Source: Lates calcarifer
Taxonomy: Eukaryota; Chordata; Actinopteri; Centropomidae
Assembly (NCBI RefSeq): GCF_001640805.2
Contig: NW_026115916.1
Span: forward strand, 154,292 to 218,291
Direction: 5' to 3'
Length of the DNA: 64,000 nt
The translations under genes and the position numbers were made by a program. The notes beneath the pieces are model-generated. The model was not told the origin of the DNA and ran no database searches. It saw nothing but the letters and a program-made list of their open reading frames with translations. This document shows positions 25,810 to 38,400 of the stretch, in pieces (the first letter of the stretch is position 1; every line of letters begins with the position of its first letter).

Positions 25810-25960
25810 ATAATCGGTGGTGGTTTACTTAAGTAAAGTAACTGAGATACTTGTACTTCACATAAGTATTTCTATTTGATGGAAATGTACACTTGCTCTG
25901 CAGAACAACTCAAACAAAACTTTCAAATTAAGATTTTATTCATTTAAAATGTTGAAAGTT
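25810..25960. repeat. Dispersed repeat fragment (tacttgtactttac family)
   Basis: Contains AAGTAAAGTAACTGAGATAC and TACTTGTACTTCACATAAG segments of the same fish repeat family as at 14880. Confidence 0.55.
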
Positions 25961-26582
25961 TTGAAAGCACATGTGGAGTCAGTTGAATTTGATTAAATAT
26001 CATTTATTTAGAACAAATAAACAGTGAATAAATAGTGAAAAAACAAATGGAAAGTGTATCTATAATAATCTGTATTTGAAGGATAAATCAACATTCCAAT
26101 TCCGTACTTTTACTTTGACGGTTCAGGGTCCTGACTTCCGGCAGCTTTGCCGCGCCACGCTGACTGAAGCAGCAGCGACACCGAGTGGCAAAGACACAAA
26201 CTGCAGCTTCAACCCGAACATCTCGGTCTATTCAAATGTTGGTTTCAACGTTTTTACTTTTATTTTGATAAAAACTAACAGAAAACTGACAGGAAGTGAC
26301 GATGTGTCCCGGATGTTTTGTGGGTTAGGGTTTGAAAGTTAAAAGGTAAAATAACTTCTGTTGTAATGAAAATGATAAACTAGGGACCAGGATCAGTAAA
26401 AAATGTTTTATTTCAATAATCGTCTGGTCCTGGAGAAGGTGGGGCCAGGTGTCAAGGAGCATGTCCTGGACTGAACCTCGGCGGATCAGAGACTGTACAT
26501 GATGCCCTGGATTCATCCTCAGTCCTGAGAGAGACGACCTCAGGAACAGGTCCTCGTTTTGTTATTGTGTTTGTCAGGACTG

Positions 26583-26980
26583 ATGAGCTCCCTCAGCCTG
26601 GATGTGATGGACTGGGACCTGGGAGTCGAGTTAGGGAGGCAGCTCAAGGTATCAGACCACATCGTGAGGCCAGACGTGGTCCTGTCACCAGGATCTTTGA
26701 AGCAGGTGGTCCTCATGGAGCTGACGGTTACCTAGGAGGACCAGGAGCTGGAAGACAAGAAGGACCAGGAGGACCAAGAGCTGGAGGACCAGGAGGATCA
26801 GGATCAGGACCAGGACCAGGAGGACCAGAAGCTGCAGGACCAGGAGGACCAGGAGGACCAGGACCTGGAGGTCCAAGAACTGGAGGACCAGGAGGATCAA
26901 GATCAGGACCAGGAGGACCAGGAAGACCAGGAGCTGGAGGCTGCTCACAGTCCGGGGGGTCGACACTTCACTGAGCTTCA
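26583..26980 (+). pseudogene. Retroelement-like RPD...ELT protein fragment running into a tandem repeat
   Basis: A 50-codon frame from ATG at 26583 ends at a TAG (26733-26735). Its second half reads RPDVV, then a spacer, then VVLMELTV, which resembles the RPD-x-ELT core (possibly a PD-(D/E)XK nuclease fold) of proteins attached to some fish retroelement or transposon ORFs. After the stop the same frame continues as an acidic E-D-Q/L repeat produced by the GGACCAGGA-type array. I treat this as a broken transposable-element remnant. The family assignment comes from motif memory only. It lies between the MAPKBP1 promoter and the MGA 3' end. Confidence 0.4.
26736..26950. repeat. GGACCAGGA / GGAGCTGGA nonamer-based tandem repeat
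   Basis: About 215 bases of 9-12 base units (GGACCAGGA, GGAGCTGGA, GGATCAGGA). In one plus frame it reads as collagen-like Gly-Gly-Pro repeats (26567-26974) and on the minus strand as a Leu/Val-rich peptide. Both are by-products of the array. Confidence 0.85.
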
Positions 26981-27261
26981 AACATCTGTAAAAAGAATCA
27001 AGTCCAGCTGCTGCCGATGATTTAAATTTCTATGGTCTGAATTCTCCTCAGAGTTTTTGTTTTTCTCGGTTTCACTGTTTCAGATTTTCTGCATTCTAAC
27101 ATCTGAACTTTTATTTTCTGTGATCGTGAGACTGATTAAAAAGATTTAAAGTCTGTAACATTTCTTAAACTCTGGACATTTAGAGAAGATTCACAACATT
27201 ATTTCATTCTGGAATTTTTCCAGAGCTGTGATTAAATTTCACACTCAGGTATTTGGCTAAT

Positions 27262-27320
27262 TAATAATAAGATAGACTTTATTTATCCCACTTGTGGGAA
27301 ATTCACTAGTTTTCATAACC
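27262..27320. repeat. Retroposon tail-like fragment (ctttatttatccc...gggaaatt)
   Basis: Carries GACTTTATTTATCCC, a short spacer, then GGGAAATTCAC. This motif pair also occurs at 31205-31270 and 41420-41462, and I recall it as the 3' end of common teleost non-LTR retrotransposons or SINEs. The exact family is not determined. Confidence 0.5.
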
Positions 27321-27599
27321 CCTTGCTCATAACTCCCCCCACGGGACTCAATCCAGAATCTGCACGTTCACATATCCTATGTGATTTGCAACTTATGGTC
27401 TCTGCTTATCTTGTTAGACCACCAGAACCCTTTGCAAAAAATAAATTTGACATTTCTTTGCTTCCATACAATGGCACGATGTGTTCAGTCCTGTAAATTA
27501 CAAAAATGACGTTCCTGAGTAGAAGTTTCAGTGTGTTGAATGTTGTGTGAAAATAAATATTTTTAAAATGACAGCTGGAGTCAGAAGTTCATATTCAAA

Positions 27600-28797
27600 C
27601 TTTATTTATATTAGAGTGCAGTACTGCGAGACATCTGCAGTCAGACAACTTATATTTACATCTGAGTGTTTGTGTACAAAAATACAAATTTAAGAAAAAC
27701 GACGTGGAGCAGCAGCAGAACTCGTTTCATTCAACACAAAGAGAAGCAGCTTCATCTGAGAACAGTCATCTTATCACAGACCAGAGCTTCAAACACTGGT
27801 CCTTTAATCGTCCTGTGAACACTGAGCAGGTGAAGGTGAGTCCAGGTGAGACATGAGCAGCCATTTCCTGTAAAGACTCGTAGCGTTTTTATTGTTGAAA
27901 TATGAAGAAACGTTTATATTTTTCATCTTTAGAAATCAGACTCTGGACGTCATTTTCTTTGTCCAGTGACTGAATGTTTTCCTCTGACCCGTCAGATTTC
28001 AGACTGAAAAACTCGGCAACACAAACAACAACATGGAGAATAAGAGTTTAAACTGTCAGACAGTACAGAGAAAAAAGTCAACATGTTTAAACAATGAAAC
28101 TTTAGGGTCTATAAAACGTCAGAACTGTGAGGAGTTCAGATTATTTTATTCAAACAAAACTAAAAATATTAAATTTGGTCAAATATGAAAAAAGAAAAGA
28201 TTCTTTAAGGCGAAAAAAACTTTTAGTTAAAACATGTCAACAATTTAACTGATGAAAACAGCTGATTGATTTTCTGCTGATCGATGAATTGACTGCTAGA
28301 GATCAATTAAAATAAAATATTGACAACTTTAAATCTGAAGACGTTCAGTTTGTTTCTGTGAAATTCACCTGATTAAAACAAAACATGGAGATTAAACTGA
28401 ACTGACTCTGTTCTATTTCAACTTTATTCTCTGAACTGATCCTGACACAACACACCACCACCACCACCACCACACAGACACACACAGACACACTCTCTCA
28501 GGTCTTTGGATGTCAGAGAGGCACTGATCTGAACGTTTGTCCTGAAACGATCAAACTCAAATTTCTTGTGGCAACAATCTTCCTGTGACGCTGAAGAGCA
28601 ACGTCCACAGCAACTGTCTCTCCTGAAGTTGCTCTGGTTGCGTTGCTGCTGAAGTTTAAAATCAGAGAAACGTGGACAAAATAAATAAGAGACAAAATCT
28701 CATCTGTAAACATCAAAGAAATGCCTCTGATTGGCTGACAGAGAGCGCCCTCTGACTGTCAGCCAATGAGAACCTGACCCTGCTGTGACATCACCAG
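27600..28797 (-). other. MGA: MGA 3' untranslated region (inferred)
   Basis: Follows the MGA stop codon on the minus strand. A minus-strand AATAAA (TTTATT at about 27601-27606 on the plus strand) gives a likely 3' end, with other candidate signals nearer the stop (for example the TTTATT near 28422). The stretch is AT-rich and holds short (CCA)n and (CA)n tracts at 28453-28495. No other gene was seen in it. Confidence 0.5.
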
Positions 28798-29462
28798 TCA
28801 GCTGGACGGATTTCCTCTCAGCCCCAGGGGAACCAGCCTCGGCATCGGCCTCCAGGCCCCGCCCCCCTCTGCCCTCCCCACTCCCCTCCCTCCCCCTCCT
28901 CCTGCCACTCCATCACTGCTGGCGGGGTCCACTATCTTGTCCCCGCCCACCTTCATCTGCAGCAGAGGGGGCGGAGTCAGGACACCGCCTTTAGTGTTCT
29001 CATTGGCCGTTCCGGTCTGTGACATCTCTGCGTGTCCCTGAAACCCCGCCTCCTCTGTTTCCGTGGTGATGGTGTCAGAGTCTGAGTCCAGCTGCAGGAG
29101 CCAGGGGCTGTGGGCGTGGCCAAGGTCCTCGTCTCTGCCCCCTATAGCGTCCGCCTCGGAGGAGACCCCGTCCGTGGTTGCCGTGGAGACAGTCTGCTGG
29201 TTTAGAAAGACAAGCTCGTCGAGGAGGGACGTCAGACTCTCGGTCTCTGGCTGCCGATCCAGACCCAGAGGACCCCCCACCTCAACCCCACCATTAGGAC
29301 TCAGACCGGCAGAGGAGGAGGACTCAGGTCTGGTGTCAGTCTGGGATGGAGCTCGGTCCTGGTCTCTGATCAGATCAGATCCAGCAGAGACCAACAGGGG
29401 CGGAGCAGGGAGGGGCGGGGGAGCCGGTTGGACCAGGTGCAGCAGGTTGTTGACGTTCGAGG
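28798..29462 (-). CDS. MGA: MGA last coding exon
   Basis: Contains SLTSLLDELVFLNQQT, SPWLLQLDSDSD and, near the stop, WRPMPRLVPLGLRGNPSS, three blocks I recognise from the vertebrate MGA C-terminus. It is rich in Gly and Pro between them. The stop codon is at 28798-28800. Confidence 0.93.
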
Positions 29463-32400
29463 CTGCAAAGAATAAAAACAAATCAGATGATCGACGCTCA
29501 CTGGGTTCAGTTGAACAGGTCTGGTTACTGAGTTAGTTCTCATTCTGTTAGTTAACGAGCTGTGAGTTAGTTACTGAATTACTTAGTTCCCTGTTTAGTT
29601 ACCTGTTAGGTTAGTGACCATTAAGGGGGCAGAGCTGGCGTCGATCTTACCGGTTGGGGGTCGGGGCAGGGAGGTGACATGGATCTGCTGATTGGTCAGA
29701 CTGGGGATGTTTAGGGTGACTGAGGCCACGCCTACAGGAAGAGGACACGTCTTACTTTCAAAATAGGAGCACGTTGAAGCAGCAGAACAGAGTGACAGCG
29801 GTCGGTCAGTACCTGGCGTAGGGGTCGTCTGCAGAACCGCTGGCCCCCCCACCAGCGGGCTCAGGGTCAGGACCTGTTGTCCCGGCAATGCTGCACCAAC
29901 CAGAGACAGAACCTCAGCCGGAACCAGAGCCCGAAAGGACGGAGCCTCACCTGGACAAACACAACCAGGTGATCAACACAGAGACAACAGGAGGGCTAAT
30001 CAGTCAGTCAGTGAGTTAATGAGTTATTGAGTCAGTTAGTGAGTCAGTTAGTGAGTCAGTTAGTGAGTTATTCAGTCAGTTATGATCGATGCGTCTCCAT
30101 CTTGGGTTCTTACCGTCCACAGTCTTGTTGAGCAGAGACGAAGGTGGAGCTGGATTTTTACTGCGAGACAGGATGTTGGGGATCGTCCTCGGCCGGTCCC
30201 TCACCACAGGTGCATTGTGGGATACAGTGGGGCGAGCCGGGACAGGCATCGACACCTGCAGGATCCTCTGAGACTGCTGGACAGGTGTCTGGACAGATGC
30301 AGCGGTGGGCGGGGCAGAAACAGGAGTGTGAGGAGCTTGTGGAGTCTGCTGCAGGTTTGATGATGTGAGTATGATGTCATCATCAGCTGTGTCTCCTGTT
30401 GGAGGATCAGAGGCCACGCCCCCTACCGCTGCTGACAGCTGATTGGCTGCTCGGTACCTCTGCTGCTCCTCCATCTTCTTCTGTTTGGACGACAGGTGCT
30501 GCAGCTTCCTCAGGACTCTCTGCTCACTCTTACCTGCAACCAAACACACCTACAGGTTACAGCTCCACCTACAGCATCAACACCGTCACCTCCGCCTGTT
30601 TCCTACCTGATCTTTGGGAGATCTCTCTGATATAGGTGTTTCTCTGCTGGTTCAGGACGATCTTCAGACTCTTCAGTCTCACCATCTCAGTCTGCATAGT
30701 CTGGATCTGCTGCCGAGCCTGAGACAGAAAACACAAACTGAGACAGGTGGAGACAGGTGGAGAGAGAGAGGAGAGCTGAGAGTCCAGCAGAGATTCACCT
30801 GTTCCAGCAGACGCCTCTTTGAGCAGTTTTTACTGTTCATGACTGAACTCAGAGATCTGAAGGCGGCGGAGACGCTCCGAGCTTCAACCATCGTCTTCAC
30901 ATTGTTTCTGTTGACAGACAATAATCAGACAGGTTTTACTGTGATTACAGGTTATACTCTGGGAGTCTGTTTATAAACACTGACGATCAACAACAAGAAG
31001 GAGAGTTCCTCATCAACACTAATCATTCAGAACCAGATTCACATTCATTTAAACCATTTAAACCTTCATCCAAACATGGTTTTCTAATCGTGGATAAAAA
31101 TGACAAGGAGCTGTAGAAAGAGGAGTTCACTCGTTCATTGATTCAATGATTCAATGTTTCATTGATTCAATGATTCAATGTTTCATTGATTCAATGATTC
31201 AGACTTAGACTTAGAGACTTAGACAGACTTTATTGATCCCTCTGGGATGACTCCCTCTGGGAAATTAAGTTTCCAGCAGCTTATACAGACAGATACATCA
31301 CACAGGGCAGCCTGCAGGACAGTTAGCAAACGACACAGAATATAAATAGAATAGCAAAAGAATATAAATACAATAGAATTGAGGGTGATTTAAGATAAAA
31401 ATGCTGAGTATACTGGACTCTGTATGGCATTGACATAAATAAATATAAATATGCTGAACTGTATATTGATTCATTGATTCACAGTCTGAGGGAGGAGGTG
31501 AAATAAACAGTGAAACAGCTTCAGTTCTTACTCAGAGCTCTTCATCGTCTTCTTCCTCCTCTGGTTCTGACAACTGTTCTCCACCGTCTCCATGGCAACA
31601 CCAGGAACCTCCCCCTCCTCCTCCTGAAGCAAACACAGAGAGGTCAGGGTCAGGTGACGTTTCACCTGAGAACCTGTGGCTCGCAGCAGGTGAGGCTGAG
31701 AGGATCTTACAGCAGAGACATCCCCGTCAACTCGGTGGACTCGGGTGACTCGGGTGACTCGGTCCTCATCAGACGAGTCCACGGTCTCCTCGGACAGATC
31801 CTCCTCCATCAGGTCTGCTCCAGTTTCTCCTCTCTCTGAGCTGATCTCATCTGAACACACAGACGTTTGTTACTGATCTGAGAGGAAACTGAACCAGGAT
31901 CAGAACCAGCACCTCAGACCTGGAGGTTCTAGTTCTGTTCTCCTGTGGTCACACAGACCTGCTGTAAACAGGTGGAGTTATTCTGACCTGCAGGTGGAGT
32001 GATGATGGAGAGAAGCTCCTCCCTCCTCTTCATCAGCCTCCTCTTCCTCTGCTGCAGGTCTGCGTCCGTTGTCCTCAGCTCCTGGATCACCTGCACAGCC
32101 TGCACCACAAACACAACACCTGTCTGTTAGCTACACCTGTACACACAGGGCGGAGCCGAGTCACTGAGCCTCCACCTGTCTGACACTCGGACCTTCTTCA
32201 GGGTGGAGATCTTTGAAGCCTTCTCCTCCATCAGCCCCACCACCCTCCTCAGACCATCAAACAGCTGCTGGATCCTGATCCGACGCCTCCTCTCCAGAGC
32301 GTTATGTCTCTGTGAAGACAGAGAGAGGAGGTGAGGAGGGAGAGAAGAGGAGGAGGAGAGGAGGGGGAAGAGAATGTTTGAGTAAAGATGTCTCGTCTCT

Positions 32401-35400
32401 TACGTGGTTCGGTTTCACCTCCTCCTCCTTCTCCTCCTCGCTTCCCGACTCGTCTCCAAAGTCTGAGGAGTTTTCCGTCTCGCCGCTCGACGACTCCACC
32501 AGGTCCACCACCTCCGTTGGCCGCTTCTCCGTGGTAACGAGCTCCGTGTTGTCATCCACACAGATGATGTCCAGGTCCACTAGGTCCCGGGCCAGGCTCG
32601 GCGGGGGGGTGTGGCGGGGACACAGGTGTGACCTCTGACGCCAGAGGAGGAAGAGGTGGGGGTGTCGCTCTGTGAGTCTTCTCTGCGGGGGTCTGGGAGG
32701 AGGAGGTTTGAGGTGGAGCAGGTTTCAGGACCGGTACCTGTCCGGGACCCACCGGGACTGCAGACACCGCCACCGTCTTCACCCCGAGCTCTGCCCCCCG
32801 ACCTCCAGAGGGTTTGAGGGAGATGAGGTTCACCGGGGTGACGGAGGAACGGGGGCGAGGCTGGAGGAGGGTGAAGGAGCTCAGAGCCGGCACCACCTTG
32901 GTGGGGGCCTGGGGGGGGAGTTTAGGACAGGTGATGATGATTGGTTCCTTCCTGGAGTCGGAGGGAAGAATTTTAAAGGTGCACGTCCCCCTCTGAGACC
33001 GGAAGGAGGAGGAGGAGGAGGAGGGTGTAGTCACTGTGGAGGACGCAGGGGGGAGGACTGAGGGGGAGGACGGTCCTGCAGGGGGGGAGGAGACGGTCAG
33101 ATGGACAGACATAGAGAGAGAGAGAGAAAGAGAGACGGCCTTCTGCCTCGGTGACTCACCTTTGTGGACCCGCAGGTTTGGTCGGACCGGTGTCACCTGG
33201 CTGAGGGGGACCAGCTGGACCAGCTTACCATCCGGTACCCGGTAATACTGAACCCCCGGTGCCGGCCTCAGGACCGGCTTTAGGACCATCCTCTGACCAG
33301 TGGAGGAGGGGGGGGTCAGATTCCACAGGGGCACCTCCACACAAGGACCTGGGACCTGGACCAGCACCTGGGAACCTCCAGGAGACGGGTTCACAGGTCT
33401 GAGCACGGAGCCGCTCACCTGAGAGGCTGAAACACACAGAGTCAGTACAGCAGGGGGCAGTTTCCAATCACATATCAATAACTTCCTGACCCGGGTCAGG
33501 TGTTACCTGTCGAGGGGGTGGAGCCTCCAGGAGCTACTGGGGCCGCTCTGACCTGCGCGCCCCCCGCTGCAGGACTCGGGTACACCTTCACTGCCACGAC
33601 CTGAGTCCTCACCCCCTCAGGTGCTTCACCTGTTGGTGGGTCACCGGACGCAGCAGCTGATTGGTCGATCAGGACAGCGGTGGGCTGAAGAACTGCGACA
33701 CAGACGGTTTGAAACGTTAAAGATACGATGAGTTTAAAGTCCAGAATCCCGAGTCTGAGGCTCTGTCTGCGCAACAACCTGTGGGTGAGTGTGAAGCTGC
33801 TATTGCTAATGCTAATGCAGAGTTGGCCTGGACTCTGACAGTTTCTCACACTGTGTTTAAAAGACCTGGTCTCAGATCAGCCTGAGACTCTCACCTGTGG
33901 AGGGTGGGGAGGTGAGTACTGACGCCGGCCGTGGTCCAGGTGGGGTGGTGCTGCTGGAGGCAGCAGGATCAGAGGAAGACGAGGTGACGGTCTTGGGGGT
34001 CGGTCCTGAGGTCTGGGTCTGAGGAGGTTTAGTGGAGGATGAAGAACCTTGCTGCTTCCTGTTGGACCCAACCCGGCCCGTCAGGTAGGCCGCCAGACGG
34101 TTGGCCGGGTGGAGCGCCCCCATCTTCCCCAGCTGGATCTTCGCCAGAGGATAGAGCTTCCCGTTCACCTGGAAAATAAACGACAGAGTTTGTTAGTTTC
34201 TCTGACGACAGACACCTGAAACAGGTGAGTTCATGAGCTCTGATCTTCAGGGACCTTCAGGAATCTGAGGTCAGGACTGTATATGGATCTGTTACCTGGA
34301 CCAGGTGGTCTGTCCCTCCTGGTTGTTTCCTATTGGCTAAGAGGAATCCAGCAGGGGAGATCCCAGTGAGGAAGGGCAGAGCCATGCTGACCATCCTCCT
34401 CCTCCTCTTCTTTGTTTTTATTCTCATCTTCCCTCCACTCCTCTCCCTCCCTTCCTCCACCTGCTGCACAGCTGGTCCCTCCTCCTCCTCCTGGATGTCA
34501 CCTTCCTCCACCTCCCGCTGCCAGTCCTCCAGAGGCTCCGCCTCCTTGTTCACCTGTCTCAGATGCTCCTGCAGAGACACGAGACACCTTTACCTTCATG
34601 GTTAAATATTTCCTCTCGCTGTTTTGTTATTTACCGTCGACCTGCTCCTGGTTCATCATCCATGATCACTGATGTTCAAACTGTCACTGAGGATTACATC
34701 TACTCCATTACTGTAGATACTTGGACTTTACTTGAGTATTTCCATTTAATGTTACTTTGTACCTTTACTTCACTACGTCACAGTGAGAAGAGAAACGTGA
34801 GCCGAGTGTGGTTTAATTTAGAAACTTAGAATCTGATCTAAATGTACCTGATCTATTCCTGATTCTTGGTTCAATAAACAGATTTGTCTTCATTTGCCTT
34901 TTTAAAGATATCACAGTAAATATTGTATCATGGAGGTTTTATCGTGTTGATATTGTTACATCTGAGGAGAACAGAGGTGACGTTTGGTTTTATCTGAAGC
35001 TTAAAGATTCATTTTCCTCTGAGTTAAAACAGAACAGAGATTTATTGCCGCTGACTGATTCTCTCTCAGGCTCCAACAAACACCAGCAGAACTCACAGGT
35101 TTGTTGTGTTGTTGTGTTTTAAGCTCAGACCTGTTGTTGCGGTCTCTCCTGTCCCTGGTCTCCTTCTTGTTCTGGTCTTATTGCTGGTCTCTCTGGCTCC
35201 ACTCTGGGTCTGGAGATGTGGATCTCGTACTGGATGCAGCGGTCGGCGCCGCTCTCCTCCACGCTCTGACTGATGGGACTGATGAGGTAGTCTCTGATCC
35301 AGAATGGAGCGTCCAGCCGGTCCTGAGCCATCGCCTCACACAGACTCTGCAACACGTGGCTCCTGTCGGCGTCGCTCGCCCACTTACACTCCGCCAGGAT

Positions 35401-38400
35401 GATCAGACGCTTGGATGGTTTGGGTGGAGGTTCTGAGGGAGGAGGGGGAGGAGGAGGGGGAGGAGGTTCACCTGAGGACAAACACAAAACATAAGTCACT
35501 CTCCGCATCAAAGAGAGGAGGAGGAGGAGGAGTAAGTGAACCTACCTGGAGGAGGACTGGTCTTCAGGGTCAGGTGTTTCAGAGGTTTCAGTCGAACAGG
35601 TTTAGACTTCAGGTCTTTGTTCTCCTGGAGGAAAAACACCAGACACAGTTATTCCACAGGTCGGACTGATCATCAGCTGCTTCCTCCTGTCATTCTCCAG
35701 GTATACACACAGGTATACACACATATATATACAGGTATATATGCAGGTGTATACACACGTACACACACAACACACCTGTAGAACATGATGAACCAGACTG
35801 CTGAGCCAGACTGTCACACCTGGTTCACCTGAGTCTACGTATCCTGTCTGACTTCATCCACCACCTCACACACAAACACTCACCTCAGTGTGAGGGGAGG
35901 CAGAAGATACAGGAAAAGACTCTCACCTGTAGTTTGTGTCTCCTCCTCCTCCCGCTGTAACCTCTGACCCTGGCACAGCTGCTGCTCCTCTCTCTGACCT
36001 CCTGCAAACACAGAGACACAGTCTGGTCTCTGGATTCATGTCTGAGTCTGAGAGAAGAGCTGGTTGTTCTCTGAGCAGGATCAGTCCTTACAGAGGGGAG
36101 GCGCAGAGATCCTGGCTCAGGGATGTGGAGCGGATCTGGATCGGAGTCTCCAATGTCCCTCTTCCACAGAGTCCGGACCCGCTCGGCAGGTTGGGTAACG
36201 CTGTCTGCCTCCTTCAGAACTACAAGCAGGACAGGAAGTTAGGTGAGACGAGTCAGCTAATATGAAGCTACTGCACCTGGTTAGTTTAGCTTAGCATAAA
36301 GACTGGAAACAGAAGGAAACAGCTAGCTTAGCTCTGTCTAAATGTGCTTCATACTGTCATCAGCTGATTTCTCTCTACATCTTAACAACATGACAGTGGT
36401 GCAGGTGTGGTGGTGCAGGTGTGGCACTCACTATAAGCCATCTTCATCCTCCTCCTCCTCCTCCTCTTGGAGTTTCCGTGGTGGGAGGGGCTGGAGTCGG
36501 AGCCATCTAGGTTCTTGAGGAGGACCACCTTCTGCTTGAGGCAGCTGCAGCCGAACATGCAAGAAGGCCGGCCGCAGTGTCCGACCTTGGACACGTGGGA
36601 CAGACTGGAGCAGACACAGCCCAGCCTGCAGAACTCATTCAGGCAGGGGGAGGCCCGTCTCCGGATCAGCTGGATTGGAGCAGTCGGGTTCTCACTGACG
36701 AAACCCTGAGGAGGGACCATGGGAACCGGTTAGACCACCTGGACTGGGACTGTCACATGTTTTAAAGAGGAACTTCACACCTGAACATCTGGTGTTTACT
36801 GAACCTCTCACCTGGCTGCAGTGATGTCACAGGTGCACTACAGAACACTGTGACATCACTGGTGGGTGTGGCCTCAGTGACACTGAATCAAACTTCCTGT
36901 TTAAATCCAGTGTTCTGCTGGGAAACCTCTGGTCCTTGATTCACCTGGATGTTACTTGTATCACCCACAGTGAGGTAACATCCAGGTGAGAGAAGGACCT
37001 GAGGTTTCCCTGCTCCCTCTGAACTGACAGCAGGAAGTGTTGCTGTGATCTCGTACCATCAGAGTGAACAGGGACGTCAGGGCGATGGCGGCCCTCTCCT
37101 CAGTGATGCTGGTCCGGGCTCGGCCCTCCCATACCACCCCGTCCTCCAGGTCTTTCTGTCTCAGCAGAGCTCGGGTCATCAGGGGTCGGACGTCCCTCTG
37201 GGTTTCGTCTCCCTGATCAGCGCCAAGCTCAGAGTCTGACTCCAGAGGAGCCAGGTCCCCGGAGAGGTCCAGAGGGGGAGCAGTGGATCGGGAGGGGCTG
37301 AGGGTCTGGGACGAGGTCTTGGGTTTGAGTTTCCTCCTCCTCTTGAAGGCGGGGCTCTGAGGATGGAAAGTTAATGGGCCTGTGTGGTTGAATCGAACCT
37401 TCAGCTGGTTTTTCTTGGACTTGTGAGGCTCAGTGACGGGTGCTGTGTGCTCTGATGGGGGGGTCTGGACCGCAGCCTGTTTTGGGACCAGGTTTGATTC
37501 GGCTGGTTCAAGCGTTGCAACTGGAGCAGATTCTGGTCTGAGTTTGGTCTGTTTAGGACCTCTCTGTTTCCTCTCTCCTCTCCTGGAGGTCTTGGTCTCT
37601 TTGAGGGACAGTCTGGGTCTCTTGGAGGGGGGGATGAATCCAGAGATGAGGTCTGTGGTGGGGGAACTGACGCTGTGTTTCTTCAGGACGCTGTCCAGAG
37701 TCCGGACATAGCTAGTGCTCCTGGTGGGGAGCTCGTAGACCACCGGCTCCATCAGAGGCTGGGAGAAGCTGGCAGCTCGCTCATCAATGAGCTTCCCCTC
37801 GTTCTCCAGATACTCATCCAACATGTCGCTGCAGAACGCAGACAGGTTCTTCTTCTGTAGATCTGAACTGGGACCAGCTGCAGGAAACAAGACAGAACGA
37901 ACAAAGTGAGATTCATCCTGATGAGCGGCCGAGAAGCTGATCAGAGTATTTGAATGTCTGCGACTGAAACAGTCTGAACATGACTAAAACTCTAACATGA
38001 ACTAACACTGAGGAGTTTAAAGACTTCCTAATAAAACAGATCAAATAGAACGAGAACTGAGCAGACTGTAAGACGACAAATAAGTCAACCAGACCAGGAG
38101 GAAAACTGATCTGAGGCTCTGTTTATTCAGCTGAACATCAGTTACCTTCAGCTCTGGCTGACGAAGGTGTGGATGGAGCCTCTGATGGTATGAATTTCTC
38201 TCTCCACCCTTTAATCTGAGTCACATCAGTGGTTTTTCCTGTTCGAGACACAAATGCTGCACAAACACCTGAAAAAAAAAAAACAGAGGAAATGACGACA
38301 AACAGCAGCCAAGGTTTTTATGTTAAAGGCAAAGATTGGAACCATAATTAACGTAGGTCCAACTGGCCCAATGTTATACAAGAACCTCCTTTTACTCCTG

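Noticed and set aside
26567..26974. Collagen-like Gly-Gly-Pro reading frame on the plus strand
   Set aside because: It is produced by a nonamer tandem repeat; the flanking residues are not collagen-like, and another frame of the same DNA carries the transposon-like motif.
32560..32640. A mini-intron to explain the MGA frame change
   Set aside because: The available GT and AG pairs give introns of 36-53 bases and none restores the downstream frame; a one-base homopolymer error does.
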